Origin: Pholiota molesta
Lineage: Eukaryota > Basidiomycota > Agaricomycetes > Agaricales > Strophariaceae
Reading direction: 5' to 3'
Assembly (NCBI GenBank): GCA_014925825.1
Contig: JACGCK010000018.1
Location: 544,353-608,352 of the forward strand
Length of the DNA: 64,000 bases
Shown here: positions 11,724 through 22,473 of the stretch, piece by piece
Layout: the number at the start of each line of letters is the position of its first letter
How positions within the stretch are numbered: position 1 is the first letter of the stretch
Notes under the pieces: generated by a model
Told to the model about the DNA's origin: nothing
The model's database searches: none
The model's input: the letters and a program-made list of their open reading frames with translations, nothing else
Made by a program: the position numbers and the translations under genes

Positions 11724-14611
11724 ATGTCGACCTCAGGACAACCTTGGGACGCTCCTCACATACCAGCAATAACAGTGGCAGAGATAAAGACATGGGCGAT
11801 GGAAGATATCAGCAAGGAAGCCCGTGGGCTTGTTGCCATTACCCTCATCAAGACCGCTCGGGCACAGATTCTCTCTGCCAGGGAGCAGGAGGGCAAAGGA
11901 AACCTCAGAGCAGCATTTGCTTCCTATATCAAAGCCGCAACGCTGACCAAGATGGCGTTGGATTCACCGGAATACATTCAAGACGCACAGGACAAAGGTA
12001 CCGGCGTCATTCAAATGGAACTGGCCGACTTTTTTCAGGTACGTTACTCGTTTTAGGCACAGTAGAACGATTTTTTTTCTCAAAAATCAATGTTAACATG
12101 TACACAGAACGACGGTCGCGATATCGGTACACAAACCAAAGATGTGGAAGAGAAGCTAAAGGCAATCGAGAACGCTCAGACTGCGTAGGTTTCCTATGTA
12201 GTCTATCGCTACCACTAATATCTGACGAACATCGGAATAACAGGTCAACGGTTGTCCTTTCTTCAGTTCCATATATTGATAAATCTCGCAAGGAAAAAGC
12301 GGAGCGAGAGGAGCAAGAAAGAAAAGGAGCAGAGGCTAGAGAACGAAGAGGGGCCCGAGCGAGAGAAAAGAGAGACGCTGCCAGAGAAACTGCGAAGAAG
12401 CACCAGGAGCAAATGAACATTCGCAGACAAAAAGAGGCCGCCGCCATCGAACAGTACATCGTCTCAGAATCCAGCCTCATTGCATGTTCTGCGGGCATGA
12501 ATATCCAACGCGTCGTCAGCGGGTTCGAGCTATGTCGGATTACGATAAAAAACCTTCCGAACGACACCAAGCTGGAGGAAATTGCCGATATCTTCACCCA
12601 GCAGGGCGTCGACTCTTCGGATTTCTTTATCCTGCAACTCAGGCCGAATGGAGGCAAGCGCGAAGCTGTTGTCGTTGTAAATGTCGATCAAGTGCAAAAT
12701 ATCACAGTAGGACTCGAAGGCATCGAGTTCCGCGACGATCACTTAACTTTCGAAGTCAGCGAGAACGCCAGCTGGAATGGAATGTCCACGGCAACCCAGA
12801 ACACGCCATTCCTCACAGTATCTTGGTGGGCTCCATCTGAGACCATTATCGCCACGTACGATTCAGTAGAGAAAGCTCGCGAACATGCTCAAAGGCTCAA
12901 CGGGAAGACGTGGAACGGCCGACGTATCAAAGCGATGCTCAATGATCGCCGGAATGGAGCAAGTGGTTTCATGACTTTCGTTGAAAAAGAGATAAAGATC
13001 CTCGGTTGCCCGCCTGGAACAGCACATAACAGTGCGTTCTATGCGTTCGTGGAAACCTTCTATATCAGATCGCTGAGCTCCGCAAACTATAACCTGGATG
13101 AGGTATTCACCAGTGTTCGTAATCATCTCCGCCACCTCCCGGGTGTCCAAATGCACACCCACGAGCTTCTGAACAACGGATACGAAGTTGACGCGGAGGC
13201 CAGGATCAAAATCAGGTTCGACACCTGGGAAGACGCCAAACAAGCCCACAAAACCATGGACAAGAAACGATTGAAGTCAAACTTCCCATTTCTTCGTTCC
13301 TGGCTTCCTAAACTCCTCCAATATTCCATCAAGATACCCCGCCAACAGTATCAAGCGCAAAAAGCTCAATGGGACGAATTATCCGACAGGACATCGGATC
13401 GCGATGCACGTGTACACACGAGCATGGGAGACCGGGGCGACGTCTTCATTCGTGTGGTAGGGCAAGATAAGAAAGCTGCCGGTTTGCTCAAGGTCAGGGT
13501 TGAGAGAATGGTCGCAGGCGAGAAGCTCGACGCAGCACATTGGCATCCTTCTTTTGCGTCGCCGAGAGGGAAAATCTTCCTCGCCCGCGTACTCGATGAG
13601 ACAAAGGTGTATGTTCGAAGCGATTTCAAGACACGGCGCCTCAGGGTGTGCGGCGAGCCAGCGAGAGTCAAACAGGCGAAACAAATGATCAGAGAAGAAG
13701 TCGAGCGCCTCGCAGGGATGGAAACGACGAGAATTTTGGATGCAGCTTGCGTGCGCGGATTTATGAGGGAAGGATTGGGAAAGCTGAAGGAGCTTATAGG
13801 CGGGGACAATGTCGCCGTGAATGTTGCGTCCGTGCCATACAAAGTGACGGTCAAGGGCGGAGTCGAAGCTACGCATCATCTCCAAAGGCTCATGGACGAA
13901 TCGCGTGCGATGGGTGCCCCTGACAATACCCGTCCTGGCGATGCCGAGCGGGAAATCTGCCCTATTTGCACCGACGATGTTTCGAACCCCGAACAGCTTG
14001 GTTGCGGCCACACCTATTGCTCCGGATGTCTGTCGCATTTCTTGACTTCTGCAGAGGACACCAAGAACTTCCCTCTCGTCTGTATGGGTAACGGAGGCCA
14101 ATGCCGAGTCCCGATCGCGATGCCTTTCATTCGTCGATTCCTGCCACAACAGTTATTTGAGAACCTCGTCGAAGCCGCGTTTATGGCATACCTTGAACAA
14201 CATCCGCAGGAGCTGAAGTACTGCACAACACCGGATTGCAAACAAATCTACCGCCGTCGTACGGACAAGGCCCTGTTGAAATGCCCTGCCTGTTTTTCGA
14301 CTATATGCCCAATGTGCGACGAGGAAGCACATGAAGGCATTACCTGCGAGGAGCGGAATTTTTATCTGAACCCCAGACTGCAACAGCGCCTCAACGACAG
14401 ACTGGCACGGGAGCAGGCAGTCAAGAAATGCCCTCAATGCAACGTATTCATCGAGAGGATCGAGGGGTGTAACCTCGTGATGTGCAAGTGCGGCGCTCAC
14501 ATCTGCTGTTTATGCTGGCGCCTTTTCACAGCGGGGACCATATATCCTCACTTCAATGTTGTTCACGATGGAAACGTCTATGGCCCAGTTCCGGGCGGTG
14601 CCACACACTAA
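11724..14611 (+). CDS. RBR E3 ubiquitin ligase-like protein, paralog A
   Basis: The product (919 residues, exons 11724-12038, 12108-12184, 12244-14611) is a probable RING-between-RING ubiquitin ligase with RNA-binding-like modules. Order: helical MIT-like domain (about 25-95, with KGNLRAAFASYIKAATLTKM), Glu/Arg-rich coil, RRM-like fold (ITIKNLPNDTKLEEIADIF), a second RRM-like segment, two KH-like segments (VCGEPARVKQAKQMI; VTVKGGVEATHHLQRLMDE), RING1 from about residue 703 (CPICTDDV, then LGCGHTYCSGC), IBR (YCTTPDCKQIY, then CPACFSTICPMC), and RING2 from about 858. In RING2 the catalytic Cys is kept in EGCNLVMC, but the His that follows it in active RBR enzymes (GCNHM) is Leu. Unlike B, C and D there is no CCCH exon, and the reading frame stops just after RING2, so the charged tail and CaaX motif are missing. 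Activity is therefore uncertain. Confidence 0.8.
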
Positions 14612-15205
14612 AGAAACACAGGAGTTGACGGTAACGCATCGACAGCGGCGCAGATAAAGGAAATGAAACGTTCGAACGTGGCAACAAGCCCATGAAGCGA
14701 TGTGTGTCCCTCAGCCGCCTCCTCGTGCATTTCATCCTCCAGGGTATCATCCGATCGTTGATATACCGGTGCAGGTGGTATTCGGCAGCAGTTGTTTGAT
14801 TGGACTCGGAGCATGCGCAACGTAGAGGAAGAAGCACCGCACAAGCTGGACGGCGGCTGAGCGCTGACGCTTGGCCACGATACGTGAAGGCTGTGTTCTC
14901 TCAACGCAAACCCATCAGGACGACCTGGGGGCGTTCCCAACGCTATGTATAAGGACCAACGGCCACAATCTGCCACAATCCTTCTGCCAAGTGAGTCTAT
15001 GTACCTTCATACATTATCTCATACATACCGTCTATTTACGTGCATACCGTCTGTCACGGCCAATCTGTCGCTTTTTAAATGAAATGGAATTTTCCAATCA
15101 GCGCACATATTGATATAAGTATTTACCTTGGGTGATATGGTCTGAACCCTGTCTGTATCTTTTCTGAGCGCCTTCACCATATCACCGATCACCTATTACT
15201 TTTCA
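14612..15205 (+). pseudogene. Untranslated relic of paralog A's C-terminal tail
   Basis: Bases about 14612-14880 align by eye with the tail-coding region of paralog D (shared words such as gcggcgcagata and gtgtccctcag), but the frame is broken and opens with the stop that ends A. The rest up to the P450 start shows no gene. This shows that A once encoded a longer C-terminus. Confidence 0.55.
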
Positions 15206-17266
15206 ATGGCGCTGATGCTTGCACTTTCAGAGGTTGCGGTTGCGGACTGGCGACTGGTCTTAATCGGACTTGGGGCGTTGTGCTATTGCTTTCTGGTGGC
15301 GTACTTTACAGGACAATCTTATCAGGTGAGAAGAGCTACTGTCGGTCAATTCTGTCTCGACATTGCGACTGATCACGCCGCACGGAGTCTTAGCTCAGAC
15401 ATATTCCGACCTCGAGTTCGAACACTCCTCTTGTGTCATACCTGGGAGCAATACGGTATACCTTTGGAGGAAAGGCTTTTGTAGACGATTGCTTAAGAAG
15501 AGTGCGTATGACCCACTACCCATTGCAACCCACAACTAATACCAGTGGTAGTGGCCCAATAATATGTTCAGAGTTCCAGACTTGGTCCAATGGATTGTCA
15601 TTGCTTCTGAACGCGAAGTAATAGCAGAACTACTTCGCGCACCGGAAAGCACGTTTTCGGGTGCCGAAGCCAATGATGAAGTGAGTATCCCAAAAAGTTT
15701 GAACCAGTACGTACTCAACCTATTTCGATTAGCTTGTGCAAATGAAGTATACCCTCGGTCCTGCTATATCCTCGAATCGGTATCATTTCCCTATTTTACA
15801 GAATCAACTCAGAAGAGCTCTTCCGCAATTGGTTCCTGATATCCATGAGGAAGTGACTGAAGCGTTCAAGGAATACCTTCTTGTTACCGACGGTAAGGAA
15901 CACCTTTGGGCAATTGTTACCTATGATTGAGGGTTTATAAATTTTTGCTAGGTCTATGGATGCCAATAAAATTCTCAGAGATAATACCTAAGATTCTATG
16001 TCGAGCAAGCAACCGTGTTTTTGTTGGATATCCTTTATGTACGTTACATATTCATTCAACCCTATTGTCGTGTCTAACTTAACCTCTTCAGGCAGGGATC
16101 CGGACTTCCTGGATTTGAGCGTTCGATTCGCATTCGATACTGTTAAAACTGCGTTGTTCCTACGTTCTTTTCCAAAATATATGCGGCCGTAAGTTTCCTT
16201 TAGATCAACGAATACCTATCATACATTTAGACGCTTCTGTTGGCAGGTTCTTGAATACTATCATTTCAACAATTCCCAAGCAAAAACGGAAAGCTTTGAA
16301 GCACCTAGGACCCATATTCGATGTTCGTCGTAAGGAGCGGGAATTTGGTAAAATTAATAACGAAGAAGGCCAGCCAGTAAGTAACAATCTCGCATTTTCA
16401 TGCGTTCGAATAAGACTTGGTATAATATTAATAGCTGGATATGATTACTTGGCTTATGGATACTGCAACGGGCAAAGAAACGACAAATGAGGCCCTTACG
16501 GACCGCATTCTAGCTATCAATTTTGGCGCTATCCATACATCATCCATGGTAATGTCTATTTCAGTTTTTATCCTGCACATTCCCCTTATGAAGAATACAG
16601 ACGTTTACCCATGCCATATATTATTTGGCGAGCTATCCTGCGTATGCACAGGCGCTTAGAGAAGAAGTCGAGGCGATCATCCAAAAACACGGCTGGTCTA
16701 AAGCTGGGCTGGATATGATGGTCAAAGTTGATAGTTTCATACGGGAATCTCAACGCATGCATCCCTTACTCAATGGTAGGCTCTGAACTCTTCCTTCGCC
16801 TCTGTATTTGCTTATGTTCCTCTTCCTCGGTCCTGAAGTTGGATTGTCGAGAGTCGCACTCAAGGACTACACTTTTTCAGATGGAACATATGTCCCTCGA
16901 GGAACCACGGTGGCCGTGAATCTTCATGGCCCGCATTTCGACGAGAGCATTTATAAGAATTCAAGCACTTTCGATCCAGATCGGTTTCTCAAAGAAGAGA
17001 ATGGTATAGGTGCAGCGAAAGACTACGAAAGGCCCTCGGATATGACGACGACCAGCAATAAATTCCTCGCTTTCGGAAATGGAAGACACGCGTGCCCAGG
17101 ACGGTTTTTGGCTGCCTCCCAGCTAAAGATGATGATGGCACATGTGTTGATAAATTACGACGTGAAGTTTGAACAGGAAGGCGTGCGGCCTCCAGACTTG
17201 TGGCTGCTGTCGAGTTGCATACCGAACCCGAACGCTAAAGTTCTGTTCCGTAAACGATTGATATAG
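15206..17266 (+). CDS. Cytochrome P450 monooxygenase
   Basis: This haem-thiolate monooxygenase is anchored in the ER by an N-terminal helix (VADWRLVLIGLGALCYCFLV). About twelve exons all splice in frame. Landmarks: QLRHIPTSS proline-rich hinge, WIVIASEREVIAELLRAPES, the I-helix version FGAIHTSS, the ExxR motif in FIRESQRMHP, the PERF-region FDPDRFLKEE, and the haem-binding loop FGNGRHACPGRFLA with the cysteine ligand. The C-terminus LFRKRLI is typical. The overall pattern is that of Agaricomycete P450s often labelled ent-kaurene-oxidase-like (CYP512/CYP5150 groups), but the subfamily and substrate cannot be told from the sequence. No lesion was seen. It sits between RBR paralogs A and B on the same strand; nothing suggests a functional link, and no other secondary-metabolism gene is close by. 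Confidence 0.88.
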
Positions 17267-17630
17267 GAGAGGCTGAGCCCAGGAGAGCTTTCATTTTCTT
17301 CCATCGTAGCTAATTTAATGTATTTGTACTGCTGTAGTCTCTAAATTGTGATTCATGAAGCCTTGCATTACACTATGAAATATTTTGTATACAACCTGGG
17401 AGTAACGTGTCGATGATGAAAGTGTTGAGTATTCTGTGTCCACGACTTCACAGTGGCTAAAAATAGCACACAAATATCGCTCACGATATCAAAAGAACAA
17501 CACTGCATGTAATGCAAGGCTTCATGAATCGATAGGACCTGACTTTATGAAGAGAAAGCATGGGATTGTTAGAATCAAAATGGAAGCACACAATCAGAAG
17601 AGGGCAGGCCGTGGCCGTGATGTCAATCAA
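17267..17630. other. Spacer between P450 and paralog B
   Basis: No gene is visible. It holds a 22-base inverted repeat pair (17350-17371 and 17509-17530) described separately, and from about 17535 a block also present upstream of paralog C (from about 22287). Confidence 0.5.
17350..17530. repeat. 181-bp segment bounded by 22-bp perfect inverted repeats
   Basis: The arm gattcatgaagccttgcatt (first 20 of 22 bases) at 17350-17371 is matched exactly in reverse complement at 17509-17530. The size and arms are those of a small MITE-like element or a hairpin. No target-site duplication is obvious, so mobility is not shown. Confidence 0.45.
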
Positions 17631-17717
17631 ATAGGCGCCCGGCCGCTCAATCACCGGTTTGAGCCCTGCGAACACCAACCTTGCGCAATCTGCAGTCTTC
17701 TCTCAACCGCAACCACC
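17631..17717 (+). promoter_or_regulatory. Conserved leader block of paralog B
   Basis: ATAGGCGCCCGGCCG lies 87 bases before the B start codon, in the same order with downstream words as in A, C, D and E. Similarity with the C upstream region extends further back, to about 17535. Confidence 0.5.
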
Positions 17718-19651
17718 ATGCCATTACCAACCTCAGGCCAGCCTGAGGAGGTATACCGCATACCAGCAGCCAGAAACATGTCGACGCCGCAGAACCGTTG
17801 CCACCATTGGCAAACGAATGGCGCATGTCGCTTTGGAGCAAAGTGTACATTCCAGCCAGCTGAAGGAATGGGAGAGATACAAGACGGCTCAGACTTTATA
17901 TCCGTTAAAGTATCGACCTTCGAGATCAAGAAACGAGCGAAGGAAACTATCAGCACAGACGCGCGAGGGCTTCCTGCCCTTACTCTTATCAGGACTGCTC
18001 GAACCCAGCTTCTCTCTGCGCAAGAGCAGGAGGATAAAGGGAATTTGGCATTGGCGTATGCTTCCTATATCAAAGCAGCGACACTCGTCAAGCTGACGAT
18101 TGATTCGCCGGAACACGTCCAGAGTGCCAAGGACACGAGTACTGCCATTCGGATGGAACTGGCCGAGTTTCTCGAGGTGTGTAATTCGTTTGCGCGTGGT
18201 TGAATGGATGTTTTGTACTCATGTTGGCGTTTAGAACGACGGTCGCGATATCACGGGACGAGCCATTGCCTTGCAAGAGAAATTAGAGGGCCACACCGCG
18301 TAAGTTTCTTAGCGCATTGCTCTACAGTTAATGTTCTGACGGACACTGAAATAGCGAGTCGAAAGTCACACTTGCTCCAATCTCCAACCGTTTTTCAAAT
18401 GAGAAGAAAGAGAATGGGCCTTTACAGCTTCAGGCAACTATCAATAAGTAAGGCGTCAGAATATACGATTATCGTCTTTGAAAATTTTGAATTCTAAAAT
18501 CCGCATTCAGCACCTCAACCCAGCGATCTTCCATGTCGGTTGTCTGTAGAAATTGGCAGAGGGACGGAAACTGCAGATTCGGCCAAAGATGCTGGTTCAG
18601 CCACGCCATCCAGGTCAGTCAGAGTCCATTCAATGCTTCATCAATATCTCACGCGTATCCTGACCAGGAGGACAGGGGGAAAAGAGCCAAAGCAGAGGGC
18701 GAGGAGAAACAAAGGAAAGAGAAAGCGGAGAGGGAGAGACAAGAGAGAGAAATGGCGGAGCGAGAAAGAGTGGAACGAGAGAGGCTGGAGCGAGAAAGAG
18801 CGGAGCAAGAAAGAGTGGAACGAGAGAGGCTGGAGCGAGAGAGGCTGAAGCGAGAGAGGCTGGAGCGAGAAAGGGCGGAGAGGGAAAGGGTGGAGAAAGA
18901 GAAAGCAGAGAGAGTGGCGAGAGAAAGAATCCAGGCAGATGCAAGACGGCGAGACGAAGACCCCAGACCGCATCCGCGCATCAGCAATAAACCGGCACGA
19001 GAACACGAAAACAAGAAATGCCCCCGATGCAGCATATCCATCGCGAAAACCAAAGGATACAACCACGCAAAGTGCAAGTGCGGCGCACACATCTGCTGGA
19101 TATGCCTGGGCTACGTCACGGGGGGCACCATATACCAGCACATCAGAAACGCTCACGAAGGACGCATATTCGATCCCGCAGCGCTAGACGGCGCGAACAG
19201 AGGAAGCACGGAAGTTGACAAAGACGCGTTGAGGGCTGCACAGAAACGGGAAGCCGAAAGGGCCGAACGCGAGCGACGGGCACTTGAAGCGCAGCAGCAG
19301 CTCGCGCGGGCCCAAAAAGCGGCCAAACGCAGAGAGGAAGAGGCACGCGCAGCGCAGCGCAGCGAGGCCCGGAGGAGAGAGCAGGAAGAACAAGCAAGCA
19401 AGGAACTGCGGATCCGAGAAAATCAAGAGCACAGCGCACGGCTTCAGGCAGCCCTGGCCATGCTGAGCCGAGCAGCGCGGCGGAGCGAGGCTCTGCGGAA
19501 GGAACAGGAAGAGCAGGCAAGAGAAGAACTGCGGATCCGGGAAAATCAAGAACGCATCGCACGGCTGCAGGCAGCGCCGGCCGCAGTGGCGCGTTTGGCA
19601 GAGGAAGAGAAGCGTCGTCGGGAAGAGGGCGGCTGGTGTATCATAATGTAA
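17718..19651 (+). CDS. Truncated RBR-family protein with CCCH fingers and CaaX end, paralog B
   Basis: The product (567 residues; exons 17718-18176, 18235-18299, 18355-18447, 18511-18613, 18668-19651) keeps both ends of the family but not the middle. It has a degenerate CCCH-like finger (CHHWQTNGACRFGAKCTFQ, Gln in place of the last ligand), the MIT-like helical domain, a good CCCH finger (CRNWQRDGNCRFGQRCWFSH), a long Glu/Arg helix, then directly a RING2-like block, a charged coil with two copies of a ~40-residue repeat, and the C-terminus GGWCIIM, a CaaX prenylation motif. RRM, KH, RING1 and IBR are absent. In RING2 the catalytic cysteine is Tyr (KGYNHAKC). The 54-nt fourth intron is a multiple of three and stop-free, so it may be retained. 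I infer a catalytically dead, possibly regulatory, membrane-attached paralog. Confidence 0.72.
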
Positions 19652-19788
19652 TTGGTGGGCCGGGAGAATGGGACCACAGAATAATTGACTTCCTTGTGTT
19701 TTTGTTATTCCAATCGGACCTAGAGACTTGTTGTGGCTAATGTTGGGGTTATGCGGATTAAAGGCAACCTTGTATTACTAGAATGCCC
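19652..19788 (+). other. 3' flank of paralog B, left part
   Basis: The end of this stretch (aaaggcaaccttgtatta) matches the 3' flanks of D and E (gcgaccttgtgtta). The matching sequence resumes only after the inverted-repeat element, at about 20845, which marks an insertion. Confidence 0.5.
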
Positions 19789-20833
19789 GCATTACAGCAG
19801 TTTTCATGTCTATACGGAATCGCGAAATTCAAAAAACGTCATGTTTGGTCGGCACGTGCCAGGACCCCGAAGCCGTCCGCCCAACGCATATGATGTCGCG
19901 CGTTCGCCGTCGGACGTCTCCATTCATCCTCCCCTCCCCTCTCCCCCTCGGAGTCTCATCCCCTCTCTCCTCGTCCGCTTCCGCGCCCCGCTCTACCCGC
20001 CTCCAGAGCACCATCCCGCCACACCGAGCGTAGCTAACATCCTACCCACGGACCTTCTGTTCCGCCCAAGCACGAACGCATGGTCCGCTACTTCAGCTTG
20101 CATATTCTATCTCAAAGTGGTGTGATTGCTCACACTGGCATTCGTTTGAGCTGCGGCTATCTTTGGGATGGGTGGAATGAGAAAGAGGGATCAGCTTCAG
20201 CTGCTGCAAGGTGCGCGCCTTGGCAATGACATTAGACCTATATAGAATGTCGCTCGCGCGAGTCTCCATACGACGTTCATTTACTACGTCTACATCTGTA
20301 CATTTGTATGTCTACTCAAAGCTGTACTTATGTTCCAGATAACTGCTATACTACCATTTCACATACCAAGTCATTAGTACTGTTTTGCGCGCAGCAACAG
20401 TGAGGCTGAAATAAAGGACCACAAATTCCAGAACATGGGTGCAGTTATGCGAATGCAGACATGCATCACTGCTGTTGATTTGGACATGAGGAACCCAGCA
20501 AGTTACACGAATAATGGTGCGGTATAGACAGGCAGGCGACGCGTCAGGAGCATGGATGGAGTACAATGTACATGGATTGAGATATATGGTGAATGACAGG
20601 CATACAATAAGGATGTCAATGGCGAGGCGAGTCCCACCTGTGCCTGGTGCAGCAGAACGTTGCTCTACAGGGACGGGGGCAGAGGAGAGGCGAGGAGAGG
20701 AGAAATGGGGCCATTGGGGGAGGCGGGACGGGGACGCGCGTCGGGGTAGCTTCGGGGTCCTGGCACGTGCCGACCAAACATGACTTTTTTTGGTTTTCGC
20801 GATTCCGTATAGACATGAAAACTGCTGTAATGC
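19789..20833. mobile_element. 1,045-bp element with 85-bp terminal inverted repeats
   Basis: Bases 19789-19873 and 20749-20833 are inverted copies of about 85 bases that differ at only a few positions (both carry ggtcggcacgtgccaggacc or its complement). The interior has no transposase-like frame. The element interrupts 3'-flank sequence that is continuous downstream of paralogs D and E, which supports insertion. A clear target-site duplication could not be picked out. It is best described as a non-autonomous, TIR-bearing DNA element or large MITE. Confidence 0.65.
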
Positions 20834-22385
20834 AAGATATCTGAATCATTTTTCCCATTCACGAAACACTTTTGCCAACAATTGAAACAATATACAATTT
20901 CGGCGGGTATAGGTATGTCCATGGCACTGGAGATAAGTCGATATAGTGAATATGTTTCTGGAAGTCACATCGTGTTCGAATGCGAGAAAAAGGCGATCGG
21001 CGCGTCGCTGGCCGCGTTTCGATGTCTCCTCGCTGCAGTGTTGCTTGTACATGACTCCTGGAGATGCCGCGGCTCGGCGCTGGACGAAAGGCGGCGCAAT
21101 TGACCTCGACGCTGTATCGCCGTGAGTAATTTCCATACGGCGGTGAAGGCAACGGAGCACTTACCGATGCTCGTTCGTAGCTGCGCACCGTTACTCTCGT
21201 CCTCTCCCCCCTCGCGAGACGAGCCGCTGTCGTCCAAGCTACATCGTGAGTCGCCCATCCGTATCCCAGCGCCGTCGTGTCGTGGCTGACTACGCTCCGG
21301 TGTCCATATATCGCCCGCAGCTGCGCATCGCCCACGCCAATCTCTGTTGCATGGTCGTCCCCCGAGACAAGCCGTTGTCGTCCAAGCCACGCCGCGAGTC
21401 GTCCAGAAAGTATCCCAGCGTCGCCGTCACGTTGCGGACTCTGCTTCGGCGTCCGAGGCAAGCAAGCAAGAGGATTGAGGAAGACTCACTGGATTCTGGA
21501 ACGCACGTGCATTCTACCATCACGGTCACAAGGTCCATGACCTACGCGTTCGACCGTCGATGTTTGCCCTCAAGTTTCAACTTTCTCAGCGCCCATCCTG
21601 CAACAACCGTAGCTGGCCAGGACGTATGCTGCTACGACCACTTGCTGTTGATAATCCCATCCCGATGAACACCTGGCCCAGACCCATTCAAAGCCATGCT
21701 TAGCCTGCTATCGCATTCTCGCCTCCATCGGTCCTTCCGCCTTGCTTCCGCCAGCTCGATCTTCGTCCTGCTCCAGAGCTGAATCCATGGTGTTGCGTAC
21801 CATGCGCGCATACTGCACGGGTACCGACGTCAAACTTAGGAAAGAGGATGCTCACGGTGCGTTATCATAACAAAACTAAGAGCATTCTCCACAGTTTGCT
21901 GATTCTACCCAGGACTTCAACAGGGAAGCCCCGCAAAACACCAGGACGTGTCCTGTCTCTTCTTCTTTCAAGCTGCGCACTCTACGACCTGAATAATCAT
22001 CAATATTGGGCCAAGAGGTTATTGATTTCTCGGGGAAGACGCAGCAAGCCGTGCCCACTCTCATCGGCCAAGATCAGCTGAGATGTACATATAATCGCTT
22101 TAACGACGAAGGCTCTCTGAGATATAGTCACTTTCCCGAAAATACTGGAGGGGTCTTTTATTATTATCATCCCTCTGATGGGCCCGAATTCCACGCAGGC
22201 CTCCATTTCAGGATCTGCGATAGCGCGGCAGAGTTCAAACAGGGTCGGGACCTTTTGGCCTCGAGAGGAGACGTTATTCCATGGGACCTGACTTTATGAA
22301 GAGAGAAAATGGGATTTGTTAGAACCGAAATGGAAAGACACAAACAGCAGAGGTGTGATGCATGTCCCGGATTGACATCAATCAA
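20834..22385. other. Spacer between paralogs B and C
   Basis: It starts with the displaced half of the B 3' flank (cacgaaacacttttgccaac), continues with a GC-richer stretch holding a degenerate direct duplication of about 140 bp (roughly 21178-21318 and 21319-21470), then the 320-bp segment shared with 27861-28183. From about 22287 it matches the B upstream region. No gene is supported. Confidence 0.5.
21500..21820 (+). repeat. 320-bp direct repeat, copy 1
   Basis: Most of this segment recurs at 27861-28183 in the same orientation, including gcacgtgcattctaccatca, gtagctggccaggacgtatg and ttgcgtaccatgcg. One copy lies between B and C, the other between the C tail and E, so it marks a duplicated gene-plus-spacer unit. 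Confidence 0.75.
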
Positions 22386-22473
22386 ATAGGCGCCCGGCCG
22401 GCCTGACCACCGATTTAAGCCCTGCGAACCCCAGCCATGCGCAATCCGCAGTCTTCTCTCTTCCGCAACCACC
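22386..22473 (+). promoter_or_regulatory. Conserved leader block of paralog C
   Basis: ATAGGCGCCCGGCCGGCC lies 88 bases before the C start codon, followed by the same ordered words as in the other paralogs. Confidence 0.5.

Noticed and set aside
15206..17266. P450 as part of a secondary-metabolite cluster with the RBR genes
   Set aside because: No synthase, transporter or other tailoring enzyme adjoins it; location within the array looks incidental.
18641..19156. Minus-strand hydrophobic frames opposite the B Glu/Arg helix
   Set aside because: Same shadow effect of a purine-rich coding strand, with no motif.
19829..20125. ORFs inside the TIR element
   Set aside because: Pro/Ser-rich frames without transposase motifs, on both strands; the element appears non-coding.
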